Positions 1 to 7,377 of a stretch of 12,239 nt of DNA are shown in pieces. The position numbers were made by a program, and so were the translations under genes. How positions within the stretch are numbered: position 1 is the stretch's first letter; each line of letters begins with the position of its first letter. The notes under the pieces were generated by a model. It had not been told where the DNA came from and searched no databases. It worked only from the letters and a program-made list of their open reading frames with translations. Origin of the DNA: Gammaproteobacteria bacterium (GTDB taxonomy: Bacteria; Pseudomonadota; Gammaproteobacteria; Pseudomonadales; Azotimanducaceae_A); the NCBI GenBank assembly GCA_002714125.1, contig PAWP01000115.1:1-12239 (forward strand). Reading direction: 5' to 3'.

Positions 1-1
1 A

Positions 2-649
2 GCCGTCGCCGCGGAGGCTGTCGTGCTCCGCGATGAAGGTGGTTTTGAGGGACTCAAGCTGCGCCTTGGGCGCGATAGCATCGCGGACGATCACGCGACC
101 ATTGACGCGGTGCGGCAATCGGTAGGTGATGACATGAATCTGATGATTGACTACAACCAGGCATTATCCATGGCGGACGCGTTGGAGCGCTGCCATCGGC
201 TTGATGACCTGGGCCTAGCGTGGATTGAAGAGCCGGTTCTGTATGACAACTACGAAGGGTGCGCACGGCTTGCAAATCAGTTGAAGACCCCACTGCAGAT
301 TGGTGAGAACTTCTACGGGCCACGGGAGTTGCACAAGGCGTTGCAGATGCGCGCCTGCGACCTGGTGATGCCGGACTTCATGCGAATTGGCGGTGTAACG
401 GGTTGGATGCGGGCGGCCGCCATCGCTGGGGCCTGGGGGATACCCATGTCTACCCACCTGTATCCGGAAGTGGGTGCCCACGTGATGCGTGTCACGGAGA
501 CTGCGCACTGGCTTGAGTGGCAGAACTGGGCTGACACCATACTACAGGAGCCTTACGAACTGCGGGACGGCGCCTTGGTTATTCCCGAGCGACCGGGGCT
601 GGGACTGGAGTGGGATGAGGCGGCCGTCAAGGCGAACGCCTGGGATTAG
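2..649 (+). CDS. Mandelate racemase-like enolase-superfamily enzyme, 5'-truncated by window edge
   Basis: The open frame enters from the left edge and ends at TAG 647-649, giving 216 residues of a family normally near 360 aa. What is seen is the C-terminal barrel domain. It aligns from memory with Pseudomonas mandelate racemase over its whole length: KLRLG (residues 19-23), IDYNQ with the first metal Asp, WIEEP, GENFYGP with the third metal ligand, MPDFMRIGGVTGW, STHL and AHWLE. The family abstracts the alpha proton of a carboxylate bound to Mg2+. The His of STHL with the Asp of MPD matches the His297-Asp270 dyad, and the Glu of HWLE matches Glu317. The second base, Lys166 of mandelate racemase, is Arg here (codon 62-64), so a one-base dehydratase or a weak racemase is as likely as true racemisation. 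The substrate is unknown. The gene is convergent with the operon that ends at 728. Confidence 0.9.
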   Translation, partial: AVAAEAVVLRDEGGFEGLKLRLGRDSIADDHATIDAVRQSVGDDMNLMIDYNQALSMADALERCHRLDDLGLAWIEEPVLYDNYEGCARLANQLKTPLQIGENFYGPRELHKALQMRACDLVMPDFMRIGGVTGWMRAAAIAGAWGIPMSTHLYPEVGAHVMRVTETAHWLEWQNWADTILQEPYELRDGALVIPERPGLGLEWDEAAVKANAWD

Positions 650-678
650 GCCCGGCGTGTTCCCCGACTCAGCCGGGC
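650..678. terminator. Terminator-like inverted repeat between convergent genes
   Basis: A perfect 7-bp inverted repeat, GCCCGGC (650-656) and GCCGGGC (672-678), starts right after the stop codon of the mandelate racemase-like gene. The loop is 15 nt. No T-run follows on either strand, so it is not a textbook intrinsic terminator. Its place between two convergent genes makes a role in transcript ending plausible but unproven. Confidence 0.35.
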
Positions 679-727
679 TGACCGGCGTGCACTCAATTGT
701 CAAGGTTCATGCGTCGGCGCAAGGGTG

Positions 728-1615
728 TCAGGCAATGCCGACAAATAGTGACTTGATATCCATACGGTCTTTGAGTACTTGCTGATCAACCGCATGGCGC
801 ATGAGTAACTCAAGCGACTCGCCCGTTTGTTCGAGTCCAATCGGCATGGGTTCGTCCCAAGGTAGCTTGGGTTCGCCTACAGTATGAAAATGATTGGCGC
901 GAGCCTGGCTGAACGCGTCAACCAAGGCGTCGGGTAAGTCGGTATGTACGCGCAACACGTCATCGTGCACGCATATGAGGTGTGAAAGCTGCAGCGCGTT
1001 GTTGCGTTCGTACCAGGCTTTTGCCGCAGAACCTGGGTCCTCGTAAAGTGGCTGCAGATGCATGTGATCGCCCGCGGAAACCTGCAGCCCACAGGCGACC
1101 TCACCGTTTGCGAGCAGTTGCTGCAGATCCGCACCCATGCGGTAGTGTAGATTCGACGGGATGGCTGGATCCTGATTGAACTCGATCACGTGTTCATCAT
1201 CGCCAAGCACGTACTGGACTCTGGTTAGGTCCACGCCGTGCTCCTCTGCGAGGATAGAGCGCGCCCAGACCCCGGGGGTGACTGTGTAGGCGCGAACCCC
1301 AATGGACAGCCCTTCAAGGTCCCTTGCGGAATCCACAAGGTTTCGGTTCAGCACGATACTGCCGTGCTGAAAGCTCACGCCAGGGAAAACAGGAATCGCG
1401 GTTACTGGGATTCCGTACTGGCGTGCCGTGAGGTAGGTCACGACCGCCATTTCGCAGACGTCGAACTCCAGTTCGCGGGTCATCCGCCTAAATGCCCTGT
1501 GGATGGGATCTACCTTGACGAACGACAGTTCGAAACCGCTGATTGCGACGTCGCCGTTCTTCAGTTGTCTTGAAATCGGCCCGTCACCAAGCACGGTGCT
1601 GAGGGTTGTCGTCAT
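728..1615 (-). CDS. 4,5-dihydroxyphthalate decarboxylase-like protein (substrate-binding-protein fold)
   Basis: This 295-aa protein resembles the 4,5-dihydroxyphthalate decarboxylase (Pht5) group, which shares the fold of periplasmic binding proteins. Recognisable pieces are FDVCEMAVVTYL (51-62), the AIPVFPG strand (73-79), the FQHGSIVLN segment (82-90), the IGVRAYTVTPGVWARSIL stretch (105-122) and the YVLGDDEHV region (135-143). There is no signal peptide, so it should act in the cytoplasm as an enzyme rather than as a transporter's binding protein. An upstream in-frame ATG at 1651 exists, but the ATG at 1615 has GGAGAG 6-7 nt before it and the homologous region begins just after it, so 1615 is chosen. 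It is last in a minus-strand operon, 119 nt after the rhamnonate dehydratase-like gene, and may decarboxylate that gene's product or a related acid. The exact substrate cannot be read. Known members are about 330 aa, so this is a slightly short version. Confidence 0.8.
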   Translation of the reverse strand: MTTTLSTVLGDGPISRQLKNGDVAISGFELSFVKVDPIHRAFRRMTRELEFDVCEMAVVTYLTARQYGIPVTAIPVFPGVSFQHGSIVLNRNLVDSARDLEGLSIGVRAYTVTPGVWARSILAEEHGVDLTRVQYVLGDDEHVIEFNQDPAIPSNLHYRMGADLQQLLANGEVACGLQVSAGDHMHLQPLYEDPGSAAKAWYERNNALQLSHLICVHDDVLRVHTDLPDALVDAFSQARANHFHTVGEPKLPWDEPMPIGLEQTGESLELLMRHAVDQQVLKDRMDIKSLFVGIA

Positions 1616-1621
1616 GGGTTG

Positions 1622-1627
1622 CTCTCC
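1622..1627 (-). promoter_or_regulatory. Ribosome binding site that fixes the start at 1615
   Basis: On the minus strand this reads GGAGAG and lies 6 nt before the ATG at 1615. The alternative ATG at 1651 has only a weak AAGAAG stretch upstream. This supports the 295-aa form over a 307-aa form. Confidence 0.6.
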
Positions 1628-1734
1628 GAAAGTTGACTGAATGATGCCCATTCCGACTTCTTCTTGGTGAGGCCAAGTTCCACTAGTAAGGCATTTAGTT
1701 CATTTGCACTGTTCGTTGTGACGGGCCAATGCTG

Positions 1735-2943
1735 TCATGCAAACGTGGGAGAAGTCTCCGACTCAACCTTGTCATCATCTACATCAAGCCCAAGCCCAAT
1801 TCCTGTCGGCGGGTAGAAGTGGCCTTCGACCGGTTTCAGGGGTTGCTGCAGGAAATGTTGATAGATCTCGCCTAGAAGCAAATGGTATTCGAGCATGGGT
1901 GTCGTCATCGCGTTCAGCATGAAGGCCACTGGTGCGCTCGCGGCGGGCACATATACGTGGGGAACAAACGTCACGTCGTAGGCGGTTATGAGTGCGTTGA
2001 TCTTCATCATTTCAGTCAGTCCGCCGGCCCAGATAGGCTCGAACTGGTAGATATCGAGCATGTCCGTGTCGAGCATTTCCTTGACGCTCCACCGGGTGAA
2101 GTCGTGTTCCCCACCAGCGATCGGAATAGGGGACGCGCTCTTGAGATAGGCGTAGCTGTCCCGCAGCGCGTATTGCACGGGTTCTTCGATCCACGCTGGT
2201 TCGAACTCCTCCAGTTGCCTTGCCATACGCAAGGTATAGTCGACACCCCAGTTGGCCCAGGCATCGATCATGACCTTCATGTCTGGCCCAGCACCATCGC
2301 GTAGGGCTTCCATCAGCGCAATGTTGGCGCGCTCACCTTCAAGACCATCACCAACGCCGCGGCGGAAAAACCATTTGGTCCCCGCGTAGCCCGCTCTGCG
2401 AATCTCGGCCGCGCGCTCGGCGGCTTTGTCCGGGACGAGGGAGAAACCGGCAGTACTTGCGTATGCGGGGATCCGGGCTTGGACGGGGCCGCCGAGCAAA
2501 GTCAGTACCGACTGCCCGAGCCACTTGGCCTTGATGTCCCAGAGGGCGTAGTCGACGTGGCTGATGGCAATCATGTTGTCGCCGGATCTACCGTTCGGCG
2601 CGTTGCGATACATCACGTCCCAAAGGTATTCGATTTGCAGGGGATCCTGCCCGATCAACAGTGGGCGCAGCTGTCGTGCTAGGTAGTACCCGGTGGCTTC
2701 GCCGGTAATGGGTCCCACAACACCGGTGATGCCTTCGTCGGTCTCTACGTTGAGGAATGTCTGGGTCACCTTGTAGCGCCCGTCTTCGAGCCGAGGAAAG
2801 GCCCGGCGGGTCGAGTCCTCAACGTTCTGTTTGCGATAGGCGGGGTAGATGTCGAGGGGTTTCGCTCCGCGTTCTTCCCAGAGTTCGCCGTCGTAGGCCA
2901 TCGCGCCGCTGAGTTGGCGCAGTTTGAGGTTGGTGATCTTCAT
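1735..2943 (-). CDS. Enolase-superfamily sugar-acid dehydratase, L-rhamnonate dehydratase-like
   Basis: This 402-aa protein has both enolase-superfamily domains: an N-terminal capping domain (about 1-150) and a barrel (about 155-380). Metal ligands are Asp227 (MIDAW), Glu253 (WIEEP) and Glu279 (GGEHDFTRW). His329 (FVPHVYVP) is the catalytic His, and Glu352 (MLEYHL) matches the electrophilic Glu. Layout and length are closest to L-rhamnonate dehydratase, about 405 aa, so dehydration of a sugar or related acid to a 2-keto-3-deoxy acid is the best guess. The KxK site reads K190-W-F, so there is no second lysine base, which suits a dehydratase. The Asp that normally pairs with the catalytic His appears to be Glu302 (YQFEPIWAGG). 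The ATG at 2943 sits in an ATGA overlap with the hydrolase stop and has a strong AAGGAGG, so the two are translationally coupled. A short acidic tail (388-402) follows the barrel. Confidence 0.88.
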   Translation of the reverse strand: MKITNLKLRQLSGAMAYDGELWEERGAKPLDIYPAYRKQNVEDSTRRAFPRLEDGRYKVTQTFLNVETDEGITGVVGPITGEATGYYLARQLRPLLIGQDPLQIEYLWDVMYRNAPNGRSGDNMIAISHVDYALWDIKAKWLGQSVLTLLGGPVQARIPAYASTAGFSLVPDKAAERAAEIRRAGYAGTKWFFRRGVGDGLEGERANIALMEALRDGAGPDMKVMIDAWANWGVDYTLRMARQLEEFEPAWIEEPVQYALRDSYAYLKSASPIPIAGGEHDFTRWSVKEMLDTDMLDIYQFEPIWAGGLTEMMKINALITAYDVTFVPHVYVPAASAPVAFMLNAMTTPMLEYHLLLGEIYQHFLQQPLKPVEGHFYPPTGIGLGLDVDDDKVESETSPTFA

Positions 2944-3821
2944 GCTTCCTCCTTGCCTGCACGGGTGCGCACATCCACCAGGGCCGACACAATCTCCTGT
3001 CCTACGCTCAGGTGCCCGTGCTGGTGATAAGTGCGCAGCTCTGAGTTGTCCAGCAGCTCCACTGTGTGCCGAGCCTGCGCAATCGGCACGATCCAGTCCT
3101 GCTCACCGTGAACGAGAATAACCGGGCACCGAATCTTCGCGACGTCGAAACTCTGCCAGCCTTCGCGTGGACCGTCGGCGATTCTGTCGTCCGCGTAGCC
3201 TTCGACGCCCTGTAGAAATGGCGTGTTGTCGGGGTCGGCCGCCTGGCGCGTCCCCTCTAGCAGCACCGCGCGGTCCGGAGGGCTGAAAATCTCGCGCCCG
3301 TCGGGTCCCTGCTCGGCCTGTGCTTCGCCGTGGCGGCCAAACTGGCGGATCGCTGCTGCAATGGCGGCCGCGCGGTTCTCCGCGTTCCAGTACTCATCAG
3401 CGAGGTCCATACGGGCGTCCTCAACTTCCGCAGCCCAGCTCTGATCGGACATGCCGCAACTGATCACCACACCGGGTATTTGTTCCCGTGCAACCGAGGC
3501 CAGTGCGAGTGCGTAGCTTGCACCGGTAGAAATGCCCGCGACATAAAACGACTCGAGATTGAGATACTCAGCGACTGCAAGCCCGTCCCGGGTCCAGTCG
3601 CTTATGGACCGCCCGGGCCAGGGGCTGGTCCCGCCGTAGCCCGGCCGGTCGATGCCGATGGGGCGAAAGCCCGCACGCTGCATTGCTTGCACTTGTAGCG
3701 GTTGCATGATTCGAGAGCCGGGGCCTCCGTGGCAGATCAGCACGGGGTCAAGAGCCGGCGAGCCGTAGTCCTCGAAGGACAACATACGTTCCAGGGGAAC
3801 TGGGATCTGGTGATGGGTCAT
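2940..3821 (-). CDS. Alpha/beta hydrolase, proline-iminopeptidase-like
   Basis: This 293-aa alpha/beta hydrolase has the oxyanion motif HGGPGS (31-36), the DRPGYGGT segment (58-65), the nucleophile elbow GISTG with Ser98, the acid in HGEQDWIVP (Asp242) and the general-base His270 in HGHLS. The HGGPG form is typical of the S33/proline-iminopeptidase-like group, but many members are esterases or lactonases, so the substrate is not called. No signal peptide is seen, so it is cytoplasmic. A TTG at 3899 would add 26 residues, but the ATG at 3821 has AAGGA 8 nt upstream and starts just before the conserved part, so it is preferred. It is first in the operon with the dehydratase-like and decarboxylase-like genes. 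A plausible role is opening a lactone or cleaving an ester to release the acid used by its neighbours. Confidence 0.88.
   Translation of the reverse strand: MTHHQIPVPLERMLSFEDYGSPALDPVLICHGGPGSRIMQPLQVQAMQRAGFRPIGIDRPGYGGTSPWPGRSISDWTRDGLAVAEYLNLESFYVAGISTGASYALALASVAREQIPGVVISCGMSDQSWAAEVEDARMDLADEYWNAENRAAAIAAAIRQFGRHGEAQAEQGPDGREIFSPPDRAVLLEGTRQAADPDNTPFLQGVEGYADDRIADGPREGWQSFDVAKIRCPVILVHGEQDWIVPIAQARHTVELLDNSELRTYHQHGHLSVGQEIVSALVDVRTRAGKEEA
2948..2954 (-). promoter_or_regulatory. Strong ribosome binding site inside the hydrolase 3' end
   Basis: The minus strand reads AAGGAGG, 4 nt before the ATG at 2943, and lies inside the coding end of the upstream hydrolase. With the 4-bp ATGA overlap this indicates efficient, coupled translation of the dehydratase-like gene. 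Confidence 0.7.
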
Positions 3822-3829
3822 AAGGTCGT

Positions 3830-3834
3830 TCCTT
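3830..3834 (-). promoter_or_regulatory. Ribosome binding site supporting the hydrolase start at 3821
   Basis: The minus strand reads AAGGA with an 8-nt gap to the ATG at 3821. It favours this start over the TTG at 3899. The remaining upstream spacer to 4011 shows no clear promoter boxes. Confidence 0.5.
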
Positions 3835-4011
3835 GCATCAGGGGCTGATGCTGACACAGTTGCCAGTCGGGTGTGCTGGGCTAAATGATCATGTCGCAAG
3901 TGTCACGGTGCGCTTGACCCGGGCCGGGTGAAAGTTGGGCAGCCTGTGTAGGGCGACCAAGCGAGGTGCCTGGCTTGTCTTCAGAGTCAAACTTGGCCGA
4001 CCCTGGTGACG

Positions 4012-5733
4012 CTAGTTGCCGACGCGATAGCCAGCACCCTCGATTCGCGAGGCCAGCTCTATCGCGCCGGCTTCCTTCAGTACATCCGTGAGCGACGAGC
4101 CGCTAGGCTTCGCGACCGAAATGTCCGCACCAAGCTCCAGCAATACGTCCACCAACTCACCCTCGTCTCGCGTTGCGGCGAAGGCTAAAGGTGACATCCA
4201 GTCCACAGCGTGGTCCTGTTCGTCTGTACGCAGCTCGCCAAGACGCTGCTCAAGCTGGCTGGGGTCCTGTTCAAGTAGCGTGCGCAGACGTGACGCGCTC
4301 CCGGCTGCAATGGCGTCGAATACATCGATGTCGCAATCCACCAGGTAAGCGGCTACCTCATCCTGACCTGCTGTCAGGGCAAACTGTAGTGGCGTTGCCG
4401 CGTGATGCTCATCCCGCTCGCGCGGGCTTGCGCCCAGGTCGACAAGCAAACGGACCACTTCCAAGTGCCCCGCCCACGCGGCTTCGTGTAGGGGCGCGCG
4501 ATGCGTCATGCGGTTGAGGGTGAGGCCGGCGCCGGCCATCACCGCAACGGCCTCGCTCCGCCCGGCCGCCGCGGTGTCGATCACAAGGCTGGGGTATCTC
4601 CGTTCGGTTTCCCGCACCCGTGCCTCAGTTCGCAGTCCCCTTGCACTGGCACCGTCGCCAGCTGTAAGGGCGCTCACGAATTGATCAATCGGGTCGATTT
4701 CCGGTGCACGTGCCCCGTGCGCCGTGAGATACTCGGCCAGCTCCGGGTGCCCCCTCAAATGCGCAAGCTCGAAAAGGCTTTTGCCCGACTCTGGGTCGTC
4801 GTCAAGGCTGGCACCATTGTCAATCAGTAATCTCGCGCGATCCACATGGTGGTTCAGGATGGCCCACCGTAGCTGATATGCCAGCGTTTCCTCCGGATGC
4901 TTCACGAGTTTGCCGTCCGCTTCCAGTAGCCAGTTGTTGCGGTCTTTGCTCGAAAGCCCGTAGCGCAGCAGAAGTTCCAGCACTTCAGTGCCCTGGGTGA
5001 ACATTCGGTTGTAAAGCCCCTGACTTTCATTTGGGTGCGCGCCCGCATCGAGTAACAGCGTTGCCAATGCCTCGCATGCCTCATGTGCAGGTTGGTTGGA
5101 CGGCCCCATCTCGCCTTCACCAAACGCGCCGGTCAGAGCGCTGAAACGGTATTGTCCAGCCCACATGTAGTGGGCGTTTGGATCGGCACCGGCAGACAGA
5201 AGCGCGCGAGCAACCTCGAGGGTTGAGCCTTCGCCTAGTCTTGAATAACAAGCGTAAAGCAAGGGCTCCCAGTCGAAGTGACCGCCGCGTTGGTCGACCA
5301 TTTCAGGGGCCATTGCCAGTATGTCGTGCACCACCTCCGCGTTCCCTGCGCAGGCCGCGCTCCAGATGTCGGCCGTTCCCAATGTAGGATCGGTTTTGAG
5401 TAGGCTCCGTGCCTGCTCCCAGTTGTCTGGTCTGTCGCTTGAGTCGTAACGCAGACATGCGAGGTGTTGGAACCCACTCGGCGAACGATCGACATAGACC
5501 TCCAACTGGCGCCAGGTGGCGAATCCGTACTCGCGCGCGGTCACCAGTCGCGCTGCGGGCCGATCAAAAATGGCCGCAGCTATGACATCAGGTCCAGATT
5601 CAGCAAACTCTGGGTGTGACGCGAGGATTCGATCAATACTGGTCTGGTCTTTGCTGCCATGTCCGGTCAGTAGAACCTCAACCTCGGCGTTGATCTCGTC
5701 GATGCTACGGTTGTAGCCAATCTGTTTTGTCAT
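4012..5733 (-). CDS. Ankyrin-repeat protein
   Basis: This 573-aa protein is made mostly of ankyrin repeats. Clear units are APLHEAAWAGHLEVVRLLVD (413-432) ending in LGASPRERD, TPLQFALTAGQDEVAAYLVD (447-466), SPLAFAATRDEGELVDVLLE (514-533), ELAHLRGHPELAEYLTAHGA (322-341), a copy ending LLSAGADPN (178-186) and one ending LLLDAGAHPN (226-235). More degenerate copies fill 120-150 and 285-310. An N-terminal module (about 1-82) ends in AREYGFATWRQLEVYV, a pattern common at the start of bacterial ankyrin proteins. No signal peptide or membrane segment is visible, so it is likely cytoplasmic. The family binds proteins, and no partner or catalytic domain is visible. The ATG has GGAG 6 nt upstream. It is divergent from the sulfatase and lies 190 bp upstream of the hydrolase start on the same strand, so cotranscription with that operon is possible but uncertain. 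Confidence 0.9.
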   Translation of the reverse strand: MTKQIGYNRSIDEINAEVEVLLTGHGSKDQTSIDRILASHPEFAESGPDVIAAAIFDRPAARLVTAREYGFATWRQLEVYVDRSPSGFQHLACLRYDSSDRPDNWEQARSLLKTDPTLGTADIWSAACAGNAEVVHDILAMAPEMVDQRGGHFDWEPLLYACYSRLGEGSTLEVARALLSAGADPNAHYMWAGQYRFSALTGAFGEGEMGPSNQPAHEACEALATLLLDAGAHPNESQGLYNRMFTQGTEVLELLLRYGLSSKDRNNWLLEADGKLVKHPEETLAYQLRWAILNHHVDRARLLIDNGASLDDDPESGKSLFELAHLRGHPELAEYLTAHGARAPEIDPIDQFVSALTAGDGASARGLRTEARVRETERRYPSLVIDTAAAGRSEAVAVMAGAGLTLNRMTHRAPLHEAAWAGHLEVVRLLVDLGASPRERDEHHAATPLQFALTAGQDEVAAYLVDCDIDVFDAIAAGSASRLRTLLEQDPSQLEQRLGELRTDEQDHAVDWMSPLAFAATRDEGELVDVLLELGADISVAKPSGSSLTDVLKEAGAIELASRIEGAGYRVGN

Positions 5734-5899
5734 GACTTACTCCATCGCGAGAGTGGAGCATGTGTCTGCCTGAAATTCATTTTCATATGCATTAAGACGC
5801 GCGAAACCAGTCTGCCTTGCGGTAACTAGCAAGGCACCCGCCTGCGAGAACTAACGATGCATGGCAACATGACTCGTTTCCGAGTGCTTGTCGATTCCT
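5734..5899. promoter_or_regulatory. Divergent spacer with an 8-bp inverted repeat (5813-5836)
   Basis: This 166-bp spacer separates the divergent ankyrin and sulfatase genes and must hold both promoters, unless one gene lacks its own. It contains a perfect inverted repeat, TGCCTTGC (5813-5820) and GCAAGGCA (5829-5836), with an 8-nt centre, near the middle of the spacer. That is a plausible operator for a dimeric regulator. An AT-rich patch at about 5773-5797 could carry a -10 element, but no convincing -35/-10 pair can be named. A second small hairpin, ACTCG/CGAGT (5872-5885), lies just before the sulfatase start. Confidence 0.4.
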
Positions 5900-7315
5900 A
5901 TGAGTGAGAAAAAAAACATCGTGGTCGTCCTCTGTGACCAGCTTCGCGCGAGCGAGGTGGGTTGTTACGGCAACGATGTCATCCGCACGCCCAACATGGA
6001 TGCAATGGCGAAAACTGGCACACGCTTTGCCCATGGCATCACCAATGATCCTCTGTGCATGCCTGCCCGGTCGACGGTGATTTCGGGGCAATATGCTCGC
6101 ACTTGTTGCGGGCAACTCAACAATACGTCGGTATTGTTTGATCCAAAGAAGGGCGTCTCGGGTGGTTGGATGATGCCGCCTTATCCTGAGATGGGCCGCC
6201 CACACCTGCCGGATCAGACGTTGCCCGAGTGCCTGCAGGCGCAGGGTTACTACACGGCTGCTATCGGTAAGTGGCATATCCACTCGTGGCCGCACGATGT
6301 CGGTTTCGATGAGTACGTGATTCCCCGAACTCAACACTGCCACGTGGGTCAGCACTACAGCCGCAACGGCGGCGCTGAGTTTGTCCCGCCCGGTTATACA
6401 ATGGATTTTGAGCTTGGAGAGATCGAGTCGTTCCTCGAGCAGAGGACAACAAAGCCGTTTTTTCTGTTCTACAATATCTCTCCTCCACATACGCCACTCT
6501 TCGATATCCCTGAAGAGTTCAGAAAGATGTACGACCCGTCCGAGATGCCGATTCGCCCGAACTGTTACAGCGATGGCCGGATGGCAGGAAATGAAGGCGT
6601 GTTTCGGACTTATCTATACGAAAACAAACACTACTTCTACAAGCTTCCGCATACGTTGGAGTTACCCGACGGTTTCGACCTTCGCGATCTGTACTCGCTC
6701 TATTATGGGGCGACAAGTTGGGTGGACAGCGCGCTGGGAAGGCTGAATGATTTGCTTCGCAGCTCTGGGCACGCGGACGACACTATTGTGCTCTTTACCT
6801 CCGATCATGGTGACATGCTGGGCAGTCACCAGCGCTGGAATAAAAACCTGTTCTACCAAGAGTCGAGCAGTGTGCCATCTATTTGGCATGTACCGGGCGT
6901 GACGGACGGTATCGTAGCTGACGAGCAGATGGTAGCGCACATCGATATTATGCCAACGCTGCTGGACTTGAACGGGCTACCGGTTCCCGATCATGTTCAA
7001 GGGCGGAGTGTTGCGCCTGTACTCAGGGGCGAGACCCCGGCGTTGGACGATAACTTCGTGTTCATCGAGTCACAGATTCAGGCAGTAGCCGTGCGAACCC
7101 CGCGCTATACCTTTGCCAAACCTTTTGACCGACGGACGCTCGCCACCAACCGACATGGCATGCGCCTCATTGACACCATTGAGGATCCATTTGAAATGGA
7201 GAATCTTGCCGAGCAGTCCGAACATGAGGCAATCGGGGAACTCGAAGAATTACTTGACGAATGGCATGCAAGCACGCCCTGGATGAATGTCGAGCAGCAG
7301 GTCGAGACTTCATGA
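5900..7315 (+). CDS. Cys-type sulfatase (alkaline phosphatase superfamily)
   Basis: This 471-aa sulfatase hydrolyses a sulfate ester, or possibly a phosphonate ester, of unknown substrate. The signature CMPARSTVISG (53-63) fits C-x-P-x-R followed by S/T-G. Cys53 (codon 6056-6058) would be converted to formylglycine by a formylglycine-generating enzyme encoded elsewhere. Other active-site residues in family order are Asp13 (LCDQLR), Arg57, Lys124 and His126 (IGKWHIH), His197 (SPPHTP), Asp302 and His303 (TSDHGD) and Lys315 (RWNKN). No signal peptide is visible, suggesting a cytoplasmic enzyme acting on imported small sulfate esters, as choline-sulfatase-like members do. The ATG at 5900 fits the usual sulfatase N-terminus but has no good ribosome binding site. 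A TTG at 5888 in the same frame would add four residues and cannot be excluded. The gene is convergent with the decayed transporter and yej region and divergent from the ankyrin gene. Confidence 0.93.
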   Translation: MSEKKNIVVVLCDQLRASEVGCYGNDVIRTPNMDAMAKTGTRFAHGITNDPLCMPARSTVISGQYARTCCGQLNNTSVLFDPKKGVSGGWMMPPYPEMGRPHLPDQTLPECLQAQGYYTAAIGKWHIHSWPHDVGFDEYVIPRTQHCHVGQHYSRNGGAEFVPPGYTMDFELGEIESFLEQRTTKPFFLFYNISPPHTPLFDIPEEFRKMYDPSEMPIRPNCYSDGRMAGNEGVFRTYLYENKHYFYKLPHTLELPDGFDLRDLYSLYYGATSWVDSALGRLNDLLRSSGHADDTIVLFTSDHGDMLGSHQRWNKNLFYQESSSVPSIWHVPGVTDGIVADEQMVAHIDIMPTLLDLNGLPVPDHVQGRSVAPVLRGETPALDDNFVFIESQIQAVAVRTPRYTFAKPFDRRTLATNRHGMRLIDTIEDPFEMENLAEQSEHEAIGELEELLDEWHASTPWMNVEQQVETS

Positions 7316-7331
7316 AACAGGTTTTTACCTA

Positions 7332-7352
7332 GCGACACCATAGGTGTTTCGC
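7332..7352 (+). terminator. Weak terminator-like hairpin after the sulfatase
   Basis: GCG then ACACC (7332-7339) can pair with GGTGT and CGC (7343-7352) around an ATA loop, with a 2-nt bulge. It begins 17 nt after the sulfatase stop. No T-run follows, so termination is only suggested by position. Confidence 0.3.
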
Positions 7353-7377
7353 GCAAGGTAGAAGCGGTTCCACCCTG

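Noticed and set aside
1663..1677. CTTGG/CCAAG hairpin between the dehydratase-like and decarboxylase-like genes
   Set aside because: It is a 5-bp stem of a size expected by chance, and the genes appear to belong to one operon.
3917..3929. ACCCG/CGGGT inverted repeat between the ankyrin and hydrolase genes as a terminator
   Set aside because: The stem is only 5 bp with no T-run, so it is too weak to call.
4012..5733. The ankyrin protein as a defence or toxin component
   Set aside because: No nuclease, protease, toxin or NTPase domain and no defence neighbours are seen. Ankyrin repeats alone do not support the idea.
5888..5899. TTG at 5888 as the sulfatase start
   Set aside because: It adds only four residues. 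The ATG at 5900 fits the usual family N-terminus better, although neither has a good ribosome binding site.
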